A stretch of DNA of 59,582 nt from JACXTP01 sp963827905. Its GTDB lineage: Archaea; Thermoplasmatota; Thermoplasmata; Methanomassiliicoccales; UBA472. Below the pieces are notes generated by a model. It made no database searches, was not told the DNA's origin, and saw only the letters and a list, made by a program, of their open reading frames with translations. Of the stretch, positions 36,867 to 46,628 are shown piece by piece; the first letter of the stretch is position 1, and each line of letters begins with the position of its first letter. A program made the translations under genes and the position numbers. The stretch covers positions 1-59,582 of the forward strand of contig CAWHCB010000014.1 in the NCBI GenBank assembly GCA_963827905.1. The letters are read 5' to 3'.

Positions 36867-38042
36867 GGTACCTCCCTGCCATCGAGACCGAGGTCTTAGT
36901 AGTGGGCCACGGAGCCACCGGGCTCTTCGCCGCGATCGAACTGGCCAGCACTGGTCATGAGGTATTGCTGGTAGGTAATGGCACGCCGAGCAGCGAGATG
37001 TCCACTGGTTGCATATCATTCCCTGACGAGGAGGATGTGGTGGAGGGGGCTCGGACTGGACGATGGGTTGATGCAGGATGCCTCGGACAGGGTGGACCAA
37101 AGGATACAGAAGGCCCTGACCGTTGGACCGTGCACCTGGGAGGGCAACTCCGAGAGGAGGATGGCGCTTGTCACGAACTTGGGCACGATCATGAGGACTA
37201 ACTATGCACCGTCCACCTCATCCAGACACGATATCATTGCCATTCGAGGTGCGAAGGTGGCGGCCCTAGGGCATCCATGGGAACAAGGACCTCGACCCTG
37301 ACCTTTTCAGCAGAATGCTAAGGAGCGAGGCGGGGGTGGAAGCATCATCATCTTGGACCGTTCCCGTGCCGGCAGAATCCCATCGCCCTCACATCGAGAT
37401 GAACCATGGGATCAGGCATTCGCATGATGCATTTTCCGAGTTCACTTCAAGGGATCGATGCCGATCTGGTGGTGCTCCCCCCGTTCACGCAAAGGGGAGG
37501 TCACGATAGGGCCTGGGGGGATCTTGCGGGCGAGGTGGGAAAGCGACTTTGCGAGGCAATAACCCCGCTTTCCCTACCCGGGCCGCTCTCTGGTGGGATC
37601 ATTCGAGAGGGCAGCGGTTAAGGCTGGAGCGAGGGACCTGAACGGAACGCTCCTGGAAAGGATCGATATGAAGGATGGCGGTGTGAACGCCCTTTGCCGG
37701 TCCGGATTGCGGCAGGTCGAGGTCCAGGCCGCGATGATGTTGTTCTGCGGCGGGAATGTGGTCGGGGGCGGACTGGACATCTTGGGTCGTGACGTCATCG
37801 ATCCCCTATCGTTCTTCGATATAAGGAACGTTGCCGCAGGCTCGTCGACCTTTGACAAGGCAACGCACTCTGGCATAGCCTGCGATCCCTATTTCCGGTC
37901 GGTCAGGAAAGGGGCGAGGACGGACCAGGTGCTGGTCGCTGGAGCGGCGCTGCCCGGCTTGAACTTCTCCAACGGATTCGGGCTTGGGGCCTGCCTGACG
38001 ACCGCCTTGGCCGCTTGCAGTGCCATCGAGGAGGCGCTCTGA
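36857..38042 (+). CDS. glpB: Anaerobic glycerol-3-phosphate dehydrogenase subunit B, frame-broken
   Basis: A flavoprotein that links GlpA to GlpC. MRYLPAIETEVLVVGHGATG with LFAAIELASTGHEVLLVGNG is the FAD-binding start, and STGCISFPDEED follows. The middle (about 37030-37590) is scattered over several frames. The end is clear: NVAAGSSTFDKATHSGIAC, VLVAGAALPGLNFSNGFGLG and CLTTALAACSAIEEAL. About 390 residues joined. It starts at ATG 36857 (GGGAGG upstream), overlapping glpA, and its stop overlaps the glpC ATG at 38042. At least four indels are needed to rebuild it. Confidence 0.78.
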
Positions 38043-39090
38043 TGCCGGGAACGGACCGTTGCATGAAGTGCAGCAGCTGCGTCCGCGCCTGCCCAGTGGT
38101 GGCCGAGGTCGGGGAGATGGCATTCCCCGGGCCCCGCACCATTGCCGTGGACGCGCCTCGTTTCGGTCCTTCCAGCGTTGCCATAGCGGAGGTGGCCTGG
38201 CTCTGTTCCATGTGCGAGCGCTGCGCTAGAGGCTTGCCCATCCCGCATACCGCTTCCCAAAGCGATGTTGGACATGAGGGCGTCCCTCTATCCGAACGTC
38301 AGGGTCCGCCCTGGCCATGAACGGTTGTTGGGCAACATCGACCGTTATGGGCTGTCGATCGAACCGGTTCGAAAGGTCGGCGAGGGGTCCACGCCTCAGG
38401 CCAAGATCGCCTATTTCCCTGGATGCATCGCCTCGCAGCGCGAGGTGGAGACCATGGATTGCTCCCTGGGACTGCTGGAGGCAGCTGGAGCCAAGGTCGA
38501 GGTGCCAGGCGGGCTGGTCTGCTGCGGGTCGCCCCTGTCCAAGCTCGGGGACGAGCGCAGGCGCGAGCGGCTCATGGATGCCAACCTGAAGATACTGGAG
38601 AGATACGACCAGGTGGTCACCTCCTGCCCCGGTTGCACGGTCCAGTTGGTGGAAGGATATGGCTTGGAGGCGTTGCACATCACCGAGTTCCTCACCGAGG
38701 TCACCGGGACCAAAGGGATGAGGTTCAGACCTGGTTCGCAGACCATTCGGCTGGCAGTGCATCATGCCTGCCATCTGTCCCGCGGCGTGGGACCCCACAC
38801 CAAGGAAAGGACGTATTGAGCTGCTATCGGAAGTGCCAGGCATCGAACTGGTAGCAACCGGTGAAGAGACGGTATGCTGCGGGGCCGGTGGGTCGCTGCT
38901 CTCCGGCTACCCAGATGTGGCGGGCCGCATGGCCGCCCGCAAGATCGATAACGCGATCTCCAGTGGCGCTCAGGCGATCACCGCCGCCTGCCCCTTCTGC
39001 GCCGTGAACCTGCGTCGTCCAGGAGGGATCGAGGTGATGGAATTGACCCAGCTCATCGCCTCTAGGCTGAGATTCCCAGGGCAACACTAA
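38042..39090 (+). CDS. glpC: Anaerobic glycerol-3-phosphate dehydrogenase subunit C, frame-broken
   Basis: An iron-sulfur subunit related to heterodisulfide reductase B/C. N-terminal ferredoxin motifs: CMKCSSCVRACP and CSMCERC, the latter losing its frame near 38235. C-terminal cysteine-rich CCG-type domains: YFPGCIASQREVETMD, GGLVCCGSPLSK, SCPGCTVQL and, after a break near 38770-38820, ETVCCGAGGSLLSGYP and ACPFCAVNL. About 345 residues joined. In bacteria GlpC passes electrons to menaquinone; in an archaeon without quinone the acceptor could be a heterodisulfide-type partner or methanophenazine, which is inference. Confidence 0.85.
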
Positions 39091-39119
39091 AATAGCTCCA
39101 GATATTCTTTGGCAACGGA

Positions 39120-39332
39120 ATGAACGAGAATCCTCTCTGTTGTACCTGCCTGCACCGGGAGAACCGGCCCGAGCTCGGACTGGGCGGGAAGTTGATCTAT
39201 TGCCGGAAGAAGGAGATGGTGGTCAGCCCAAAGCTGAAATGCGACATCTACTCCCGCGCCACCAAACAATCCATCAAAGAGCTGGAACGCTCCCTTTACG
39301 GCGTCATCCAGGAAGGAGAGGGCGAGTACTAG
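39120..39332 (+). CDS. Small Cys-containing protein after glpC
   Basis: 70 residues beginning MNENPLCCTCLHRENRPELG, with CCTC, YCRKKEM and KCDIYSR: four or five Cys that could bind a metal. The tail is helical (KQSIKELERSLYGVIQEGEG). It starts 30 bases after glpC, so it may be the operon's last gene. The stop overlaps the convergent KaiC-like gene by four bases. Not recognised; it looks like a compact zinc or redox protein. Confidence 0.55.
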   Translation: MNENPLCCTCLHRENRPELGLGGKLIYCRKKEMVVSPKLKCDIYSRATKQSIKELERSLYGVIQEGEGEY

Positions 39333-40015
39333 TGCCATTCTAGCAGCGGGTGGGCATGCCCGTTGCCGTTCGCCCTGATCTCGAAGGGGACCCATTGGTT
39401 GGCCAAGGGCACCCCCCTCATATGGCGAACCCTCATCATGCGGTTCAGCTCATCATCGAAGCGCAGCTCGATGACCCCATCCGCGATCGCCATCAGATGA
39501 TTGACGGTCTTATCATCGTGCACGCCGTCATGGATGGAGAAGATGGCCGTGCCGAACTCGTTCCTCACCCTTGAGGCGGATATCTGGAAGAACTTCAATA
39601 CCACGTTGGCCTGGTTATACAGGAACAAAGTGGACAGGGTATAGAAGAAGATGCGCACCGGCTTGCCTTGCTCGTGCGCGATGCTGGAGACATTGAACAT
39701 TATCCCTTCGATGTCGCCCGCGGAGCGGACCTCATTTCGCGGATAGGACTGCTTCTCCTCCAAGGAACCGAGCAGACTGGTATGGTAATCGATGATGAAC
39801 AGGTTCTTGCCCAGCGTCTCGTCGAGCTTGATGTCGAAACCCTTCATGAGGGCTATCAGGTCCCCGGGCAACATGTCCATGGTGACGAAGATCACCGTCT
39901 CTCCCGCATCAAGATAGTCCTTTGCCAGACTGACCTCGAACTCCAACATGCCGATGCCCGGGCTACCGATCATGAGCACGGAACAGAGGTCCGGTAACGA
40001 GGCCTTGAGCAACAT
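39329..40015 (-). CDS. KaiC/RadA-like protein with lost Walker A motif
   Basis: 228 residues with a RecA-superfamily core: LCSVLMIGSPGIGMLEFEVS sits where the P-loop belongs but has GIGM in place of GxGKT/S, so ATP binding is doubtful. AGETVIFVTMDMLPGDLIAL and NLFIIDYHTSLLGS mark the following strands, with Walker B-like NLFIIDYH. It begins five bases after the stop of the larger KaiC-like gene (40020), so the two form one unit. It could be a regulatory or structural partner, like other archaeal KaiC-like proteins tied to signalling or motility. Confidence 0.7.
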   Translation of the reverse strand: MLLKASLPDLCSVLMIGSPGIGMLEFEVSLAKDYLDAGETVIFVTMDMLPGDLIALMKGFDIKLDETLGKNLFIIDYHTSLLGSLEEKQSYPRNEVRSAGDIEGIMFNVSSIAHEQGKPVRIFFYTLSTLFLYNQANVVLKFFQISASRVRNEFGTAIFSIHDGVHDDKTVNHLMAIADGVIELRFDDELNRMMRVRHMRGVPLANQWVPFEIRANGNGHAHPLLEWH

Positions 40016-40019
40016 GGCA

Positions 40020-41459
40020 TCACACTATGGGGGTGAGCGAGAGCTTACCGCCTTGGCCGCGCTCCTCTATCGCCAATGCGTTGCATTCAGTGAATGGTTC
40101 CTCGCCATACAGGACGACCGTGCCCCCCAGTCGCTCCACCTTCACATGGAGGTTGGCCAGATCGTTCAACTTGCGGACCGAATGGGAGGAGGGCGAGGTT
40201 ATTGCCACGCACACCCCTTTCTGCCGTTTCATCATCCCGACATGATCGGTGAGTTGGTCCATAACGTTCGGACCATAGGTGGATTCCAGGGTGTCGAAGC
40301 CCAGTAAGGACAGGAATGGAGCCTCGGTCCCGCTGAGGCTGTAGGAAAGGTTCTTCCATTTGAGGTCCGCCCCTGCGTCGGTGCCCTCGACAGCCATTAT
40401 GTACGGGGCCGAGACCTCGACTTGAGAGGCGATCTCGGGTATGCGCACGAAGCGCTCGAACTGGTCCTTGGTCAGGGAGGATGACATCTGGGCGCGCATC
40501 GCCTCAGCACCAGCCTTGCGCAAGGGCACCCACACCACCCCACGCCCCAGGGCCACGAAGTTGGCCACCAACGACTGTTCCAGCATGCCACCTACTGAGG
40601 AGGGCACGCTTTGGCCCAGCTCGACCAGTACGGTGCTGCCCCGAGGCAGGCCGCCAGCAATCACGCGGTCCAGGTCCGTTATGCCGGAGGAGACCCTGCC
40701 GTCATTGTCCGGGACCGCTCTCCAGCCGTTCATGGCCGGGGCATGCTGGTCCGCGCCGTAGGCGAAGGTCTGTATCCTTCCTCCTTTCAAAGTGAACAGG
40801 TATTTGGGCTGGGCGATCTCGCAACCCCTCATCTTGAGGAGGTCGATCTCCCTGACACGGCGACGGTTGAACTCTCCACGAGAGACGATGACCACGCCAT
40901 CGCCCAGGTAATCTAAGCCTTGGTCGCTGTTCTCCAGCACATAGAGCAAATTAGCGCCCTTGCCTTCCACAAGGTCCTTCTGCAGGGCGGTGATGAGATT
41001 GGCATAGGTGAGCCCGTAACGGTCCGCCAGGGCATCGATGCTGTCGATGACCACCAATAATCGACCTTCGCTGCCTTCCACCAACTTGTAGAGGTCCTCC
41101 AGATCCCCCAGGTCCTTGCCGATGGAGATGGTCATGACCTTCTTCTGCGGGTTCGATGGTTGGGTCCCAAGACCCTTCAGCCTCGAAAGCCCGGACCGGT
41201 TCCCATTGTTACCGCTCTTGATCGCTCCCCCCACCAGCTTCTGCTCCAGCCAAGGGAAGTGGTTCAACAGGGCATGGTCGGAGACGCGGGTGGAGAAGTA
41301 ATAGCCCCGTTCCGTCGCTGCCAGGTCCTCGATGACCTGCAGGGCGAAGGTGGTCTTTCCCGCCCCAGCGTTGCCCCTGATGATAAGTGAATGACCGCCT
41401 GGTGCCGTGAAGAAATGGTGCACCTCAGCCGGTATTCGCAATTTAATGGCGGGGTCCAT
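40020..41459 (-). CDS. Double KaiC-like ATPase
   Basis: About 479 residues with two RecA-type domains. Domain 1 (residues about 1-230): Walker A RGNAGAGKTTFALQVIEDLA, and Walker B LLVVIDSIDALADRYG. Domain 2 (about 245-479): SGITDLDRVIAGGLPRGSTV is the typical KaiC lead-in, but the loop that follows, ELGQSVPSSVGG, has no GKT, so this domain probably does not bind ATP normally. AtG 41459 has AAGGT six bases upstream; sequence further upstream is unlike the family. Paired with the degenerate 228-residue gene, it gives three RecA-like domains with a single intact P-loop. Output partner unknown. Confidence 0.8.
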   Translation of the reverse strand: MDPAIKLRIPAEVHHFFTAPGGHSLIIRGNAGAGKTTFALQVIEDLAATERGYYFSTRVSDHALLNHFPWLEQKLVGGAIKSGNNGNRSGLSRLKGLGTQPSNPQKKVMTISIGKDLGDLEDLYKLVEGSEGRLLVVIDSIDALADRYGLTYANLITALQKDLVEGKGANLLYVLENSDQGLDYLGDGVVIVSRGEFNRRRVREIDLLKMRGCEIAQPKYLFTLKGGRIQTFAYGADQHAPAMNGWRAVPDNDGRVSSGITDLDRVIAGGLPRGSTVLVELGQSVPSSVGGMLEQSLVANFVALGRGVVWVPLRKAGAEAMRAQMSSSLTKDQFERFVRIPEIASQVEVSAPYIMAVEGTDAGADLKWKNLSYSLSGTEAPFLSLLGFDTLESTYGPNVMDQLTDHVGMMKRQKGVCVAITSPSSHSVRKLNDLANLHVKVERLGGTVVLYGEEPFTECNALAIEERGQGGKLSLTPIV

Positions 41460-41614
41460 TTGCTTACCTTCTCCCAATGATTCCTCACCCCCTTCTCTAT
41501 TCAACAACCTTTTGTAGCAATTATCAAAACGGGGACTTAGCTCCTGTCTGGAATGCACTTTCCTATGAAAGGTTTAAATCAAAAAATCGGGATGTTGAAA
41601 GGGAAGGGGATGCT

Positions 41615-42806
41615 ATGAAGGCCGTCATTCTGGCAGCAGGGGAAGGGACAAGATTGAGACCGTTCACGAACAGCCGCCCCAAGGTGATGCTGCCCATCGG
41701 TAACCGCCCCATCCTTGAGTATGTCGTTCACGCACTGGTAGCCAATGGTGTGCGCGACCTCGTCCTGGTGGTCGGTTACAAGAAGGAGCGCATCATGTCA
41801 TATTTCGGGGACGGTTCCAGATTCGGGGCCAACATCAGCTACATGGTGCAGGACCGCCAGCTCGGCACCGCCCACGCCCTGACCTTGCGTCAAGGACCTG
41901 GTGGACGACCGGTTCCTCGTGCTCTCGGGCGACAACGTCATCGACAAGGAGATGGTTTCCACCCTGCTTTCATTGGGCGAGGGCAACTCGGTCCTGGTCA
42001 CGGAGAGCAACGAGCCCTCCAAGTATGGCGTGGTGCTGCTCAAGGACGATCGGGTGGTGGCCATCGAGGAGAAGCCCCGGGACCGCATCGGCAACATCAT
42101 AAACACCGGGCTGTACAGCTTCGAACCTGACATCATCCCCATCATGGAGGCCGGGGTCAAGATCGGCAAATATGGCATCACCCAGGTATTGAGCGCCCAC
42201 GTGCCGGACATGAGGCTACGGGCAGCTCTGGCCAAAGGGGAATGGGACGATGCGGTCTATCCATGGGACCTGGTGCGCCTCAACGAGATAGTGCTGGAGA
42301 GCCATGGCCAGGCCATCTCCGGGACGATCGAACCAGGGGTCACCATCAAGGGGTCCGTGCAGATCGGCAGAGGCACGCGCATCCGCTCGGGAACTTACAT
42401 CGAGGGACCGGTCATCATCGGCGAAGGTTGCGACATCGGACCTTCCAGCTGCATATTCCCATCCACCAGCATCGGTGACGGCGTCTCCATCGAGCCCTTC
42501 GTGGCCATCAAGAACTGCGTCATCATGAACAACATAGTCATCGGGGCGCATTCCCATCTCTGCCAGTCCGTTTTGGATGACAATGTGCGTCTGGGTCCAG
42601 GTTTCTCTTGCTATTGTGGCACCGCGTATGTGCGCATGGACGACGGATTCCATAACGTGCCTAAGATCGGCTGCATGATCGGGGACGAGAGCACCACCGG
42701 GGCAAGGGTGGTCATTTCACCTGGTTGCATAATCGGCCAAGGGTGCCGTATCGGAGACGGTGCCAAGGTCTCGACGAACGTGGAGAACAGGAGCACAGTG
42801 ATCTGA
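41615..42806 (+). CDS. Sugar-1-phosphate nucleotidylyltransferase/acetyltransferase (archaeal GlmU-like), frame-broken
   Basis: The N-terminal nucleotidyltransferase domain opens MKAVILAAGEGTRLRPFTNS with RPKVMLPIGNRPILEYVV, the pyrophosphorylase signature; DRFLVLSGDNVIDKEM follows after a frame break near 41895. From about residue 250 left-handed beta-helix hexapeptides (GRGTRIRSGTYIEGPVIIGE, VRLGPGFSCYCGTAYVRM) give a bacterial-GlmU-like acetyltransferase end. It makes UDP-GlcNAc from GlcN-1-P in archaea, or another NDP-sugar. ATG 41615 matches the family. The stop is one base before glmS, so the two are coupled. Confidence 0.87.
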
Positions 42807-42807
42807 G

Positions 42808-44605
42808 ATGTGCGGCATCATCGGATACACCGGTCAGAGGGAGGCCTCAGAGGTCATCCTGGAGGCCCTGCGACGCCTGGAGTACCGTGGATACGATTCC
42901 GCTGGCATCGTGATAATGAACCCTGAGCTCACGCTGCATAAGCGCAAGGGCGAGCTTGCCGAGATGCAGAGGACCCTCCCCCAGATAAACGGGCATGTGG
43001 GCATCGGGCACACCCGCTGGGCCACCTGCGGCAAGCCATCCAACGAGAACGCCCATCCGTTCCTGGATTGTCATGGACGTATCGCCCTGGTGCACAATGG
43101 CATCATCGAGAACTATATGGCCCTGAAGGAGCAGCTGCAGAGCGAAGGTCACGTCTTCACCTCGCAGACCGACACCGAGGTCATCGTCCATCTGATCGAG
43201 AAGCATGACAAGGGCGACCTGCACCAGGCGGTGCGGGCGGCCGTGGCGGAGATAAAGGGCACCTACGCCATCGCTTGCATCGAGACGGGCTCCGGTCAAA
43301 TAGTCGCCGCCAGGAAGGAGAACCCCCTGGTGCTCGGCCTGGGCGTCGACGAGAACTTCGTCGCCTCTGACGTCACCGCCATGCTGAGCTATACGAACCA
43401 GGTCAAGTATGTCATGGACGGGGAGACGGTGGTGATAACCCCTGAGAGCGTCACCATCTATGGCCCGGACGGGGAGATGGTGGAGCGTTCATCCCAGACG
43501 GTGACCTGGAACGCCGAGGACGCCCAGAAGGGCGGTTTCGAGCACTTCATGCTCAAGGAGATATTCGAGGAGCCCCAGGCCATCCACAACTCGCTGCTGG
43601 GCGCCCTCGACGTCATCGAGAACGGCGAGATCCTGCCGAACGTGCAGTTCGGTTCCATCAAGATCATCGCCTGCGGCACCTCCTTCCATGCCGCCATGGT
43701 GGGCAAGTACGCCCTGGAGGAGTTGGCCAAGATACCGGTCACGGTGGAGCTGGCCTCCGAGTACCGTTATTCGCCCGGGGCCAAGGAGTTCCCCCTGGTG
43801 GTTCTGATAACCCAGAGCGGGGAGACCGCCGACACGCTGGCCGCCGCCCGGGAGGCGAAGCGCCGGGGCTGCCAGACCTTGGCGGATCACGAACGTGATC
43901 GGTTCCACCATCACCCGGGAGGTGGACGAGGTGTTCTACACCCGGGCCGGACCGGAGATCGGCGTGGCCGCCACCAAGACCTACCTCACCCAGCTCATCG
44001 CGCTGTATCTCATCGCCATCCGCATCGGATACGCGAAGCGCAACCTCAGCCACGACGCCATGTGGAACGAGCTCTCCAAGCTGCGGGCCATGCCCGGTGC
44101 GGTGCAAATCGGTGCTGGACAAGGCCTATCGAGGTGGAGGCGGCGGTGGACCTGTTGGTCCCCGCCCGGGACGTCTTCTTCATCGGGCGCAACATCAACT
44201 ACCCGACCATGCTGGAGGGCGCCCTGAAACTGAAGGAGATATCCTACATCCATGCCGAGGGCTTCGCCGCCGGCGAGCTGAAGCACGGCCCCCTGGCGCT
44301 CCTGGACAGCACCACGCCGGTGGTGGCCGTCGCCTTGACCAAGGATCACACCTACGACAAGATGATGGCCAACATATCCGAGGTGGCGGCCCGGGACAGC
44401 CCGGTGCTCGCCATCGGCTGCGAGGGTGACAAGGAGCTGCCCCAGGTGTGCCGATCTGGTGCTGAGGGTTCCATGCGTCGACCCGCTGTACTCGCCGGTG
44501 CTGGTGACGGTGGTGCTGCAGCTCATCGCGTACTACGCCGCCCTGAAAAGAGGCTGCTCCATCGACAAGCCTAAGAACCTGGCCAAGAGCGTCACGGTGG
44601 AGTGA
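42808..44605 (+). CDS. glmS: Glutamine:fructose-6-phosphate aminotransferase, frame-broken
   Basis: Makes glucosamine-6-phosphate from fructose-6-phosphate with glutamine from GlnA. MCGIIGYTGQREASEVILEA exposes the catalytic Cys; GHTRWATCGKPSNENAHP and HNGIIENYMALKEQL complete the glutaminase domain. SIS domains: ACGTSFHAAMVG, LVVLITQSGETADTLAAARE, FIGRNINYPTMLEGALKLKE, EGFAAGELKHGPLAL. Breaks near 43885, 44120 and 44445 interrupt SIS1-SIS2. Restoring the frame gives the natural end KNLAKSVTVE with TGA 44603-44605, abutting the convergent nuclease gene. Family-normal length, about 598 residues. Confidence 0.93.
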
Positions 44606-45591
44606 TCAGGCCAGGCGTTCCGGGCAGACGTCTCGGCGGGAGCAGGAGTGGCACTTTCCCGGGCGATTGTGGTTGCGGTGGGCCTCGCCGCTCCTCCAGC
44701 GTGCGATGCATCTCATCGACCTTCGTCAGAACGATCTGTCGCAGGTTCTCGTCGAACTCCACATCGAACTCCGCCTCGGAATATTTCAACACACCGCGGT
44801 TGACCTTCTTGCCGGTGTGGTCCTCTAATAGCAGGCAATAGGCCGCCACCTGCATGATGTGCGAGAAAAGCGGCCCCTTGGGGGTGCGCCCGCTCTTCAT
44901 CTCCACGGGGACCAGCTCCCCGTCCTCTTGCAGCACGTAGTCCGGCTTCCCGCTGAGACCGTAACGCTCGGAACGGTAGATCGGCGCCTCGTCGTTGCCT
45001 ACATAGAGTACGTTGCCCTTGAGATGCATCTCCTGGCGCTTGATCTCCGCCTTGCGTTGCGCCGACAGGGACCAGTAAAGGACGATCCCTGTACCTATCA
45101 GCCAGATCAAGGCGAGGATGAGCATTATGTTGGAAATTTGGGTCGGGACGTCAAGGACGATGATGAGATTGAGCACGACGAAAAGGAGCACCACGCCCGC
45201 CACCGCCGCCGCCCTTTCCTTGCGGAGTTCCTTGGCATGCTCCCCCCTTCCCGAGCGGTAGACGAGATAGAGGATGAGCGATATCCAGAGCACGGAGGGT
45301 ATGGCGCTCAGCCAGAGGGACTCCTGCGCCAAGGTCTGGTTGACGATGAGTAATGGCCACCAATGCCAGCATCGTGGCCACCAATGAGAACCAGAGCACC
45401 GCCCTCTCCCAGGACATCACTCTCTTCTCAGTGTCTATCACCTGCTGCAGATCGTTGGACAGGTCCCCGTGTCGTCGCTCCCCCTCCTCCAATCGCTCCG
45501 ATGTGGTGTCCTGGCTCCGGCTCAGCCACCAGCTCAATGGGCAATAGCTGAAACGCTCCAGCTCGCTGGCCGAGAGGATCTCGGGCGCCAT
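44606..45591 (-). CDS. Membrane-embedded Cas4-like PD-(D/E)XK protein, frame-broken
   Basis: The first residues ASELERFSYCPLSWWLSR hold the single N-terminal Cys typical of Cas4/AddB-type Fe-S nucleases. Four hydrophobic segments follow (AVLWFSLVATMLALVAI; WLSAIPSVLWISLILYLVY; VAGVVLLFVVLNLIIVL; IMLILALIWLIGTGIVLYW). Then comes a RecB-type core: SGKPDYVLQEDGELVPVEMK carries the D-x10-E-x-K-like catalytic set, and SHIMQVAAYCLLLED the QxxxY motif. In the restored frame the C-terminus is CHSCSRRDVCP, three Cys to complete a [4Fe-4S] site. Breaks near 45340 and 44655. About 325 residues. No cas1/cas2 nearby, so a non-CRISPR, membrane-tethered nuclease is inferred. Convergent with glmS, touching stops. 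Confidence 0.75.
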
Positions 45592-45642
45592 GCCCTAGGA
45601 ATGCCCTGACCCTTATAATACGGTTCTCGGCCGGTTATCAGC

Positions 45643-46404
45643 TCACTGCATGTAGTCGCAGCAGTGCTCCACCAGCGCCGAGTCCATGATGAAGATGCCC
45701 TCGGGGATCTCCACCTCTTCCAGGTAACCGAACCAGTAGACGACCAGACCTTGGCCGAATAGCTCCAGGTATGGGGCCAACTGCTTCTTGAGGTTCTTGT
45801 TGACCTCCACCTTGTCGCCGAAGGTGGCCTTGGACTCGATCCAGTTCACTTCCCAGCCGTTGACGGTGACAGGCTTATCGAAGAGGCAGTCCGGGGTCTT
45901 CTGGAACTCGCCCCGGAGGTCCTTCTCGGTCCTGAAGGTTATGTTGTTCTCCGCCAGCCAGCCTTGAAGCTTGGCCTCGCCCCATATGCCCCTCTTGCAC
46001 TGAACCTCGTTGGCCCAGGGCGAGTAGACGTAGTCGGCAGCGGTTATCTCCTCGATCTCCTTTCGCATCCTTCGATCCGGGATGATCTCCGGGGTGCGGA
46101 CGAAGCTCCAGAACTGCTTGCGGGATTTCCCCATCTCCTTGAAGATGAGAAGTGTGGTGAGTATGGGGGAGAATTCCGCCTTCTCTGAGATCTCTAGAAG
46201 GGACTTGCCCTTCTCCCAATCCCGAACCATCTCCTTTCCGTAGCGCTGGACTCTGTAGAACGCCCGAGTGGTCTCTCTCACGGTCCTCTGGGTGTAGATG
46301 ACCGTGACAAGCTCCTCATCGAGGCCAAGCTCCTGGGAAAGGATTTTGATGTCCGAGGGTCGGTTCAGACTATCGTAAATTTTTTTGAACTCATGATACT
46401 GCAT
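45643..46404 (-). CDS. CDIN1-like (TPD-motif) nuclease
   Basis: About 253 residues, intact. An N-terminal helical/HTH-like region (YHEFKKIYDSLNRPSDIKIL, SLLEISEKAEFSPILTTLLI) precedes a PD-(D/E)XK-fold domain with the family motif QKTPDCLFDKPVTVNG, then the catalytic WIESKATFGDKVEV and GLVVYWFGYLEEVEIPEGI. This order and wording match the archaeal relatives of human CDIN1 (C15orf41), whose mutation causes congenital dyserythropoietic anaemia; they are thought to be Holliday-junction-resolvase-like. ATG 46404 is preferred to GTG 46413. It lies 50 bases upstream of the membrane Cas4-like gene on the same strand. Confidence 0.85.
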   Translation of the reverse strand: MQYHEFKKIYDSLNRPSDIKILSQELGLDEELVTVIYTQRTVRETTRAFYRVQRYGKEMVRDWEKGKSLLEISEKAEFSPILTTLLIFKEMGKSRKQFWSFVRTPEIIPDRRMRKEIEEITAADYVYSPWANEVQCKRGIWGEAKLQGWLAENNITFRTEKDLRGEFQKTPDCLFDKPVTVNGWEVNWIESKATFGDKVEVNKNLKKQLAPYLELFGQGLVVYWFGYLEEVEIPEGIFIMDSALVEHCCDYMQ

Positions 46405-46628
46405 TAAATTCACTCTATCAGATAGTTACAATCGCCATGTAGAGAGGGGGCCACTATTTGAAAATATCGCTGATGTTGGAGAGGAAAACGATGCACTGGA
46501 CATGGATGGACCGTCCACGCACCTAATTTATCAGGGATGCGAAGCAACGTGCCATACCCTCTCATTGACACTTATGTTCAGACCGAGGCTGCAGAGCTGC
46601 TTCATTGCTCGATCAAGGTCGTCCCCAT

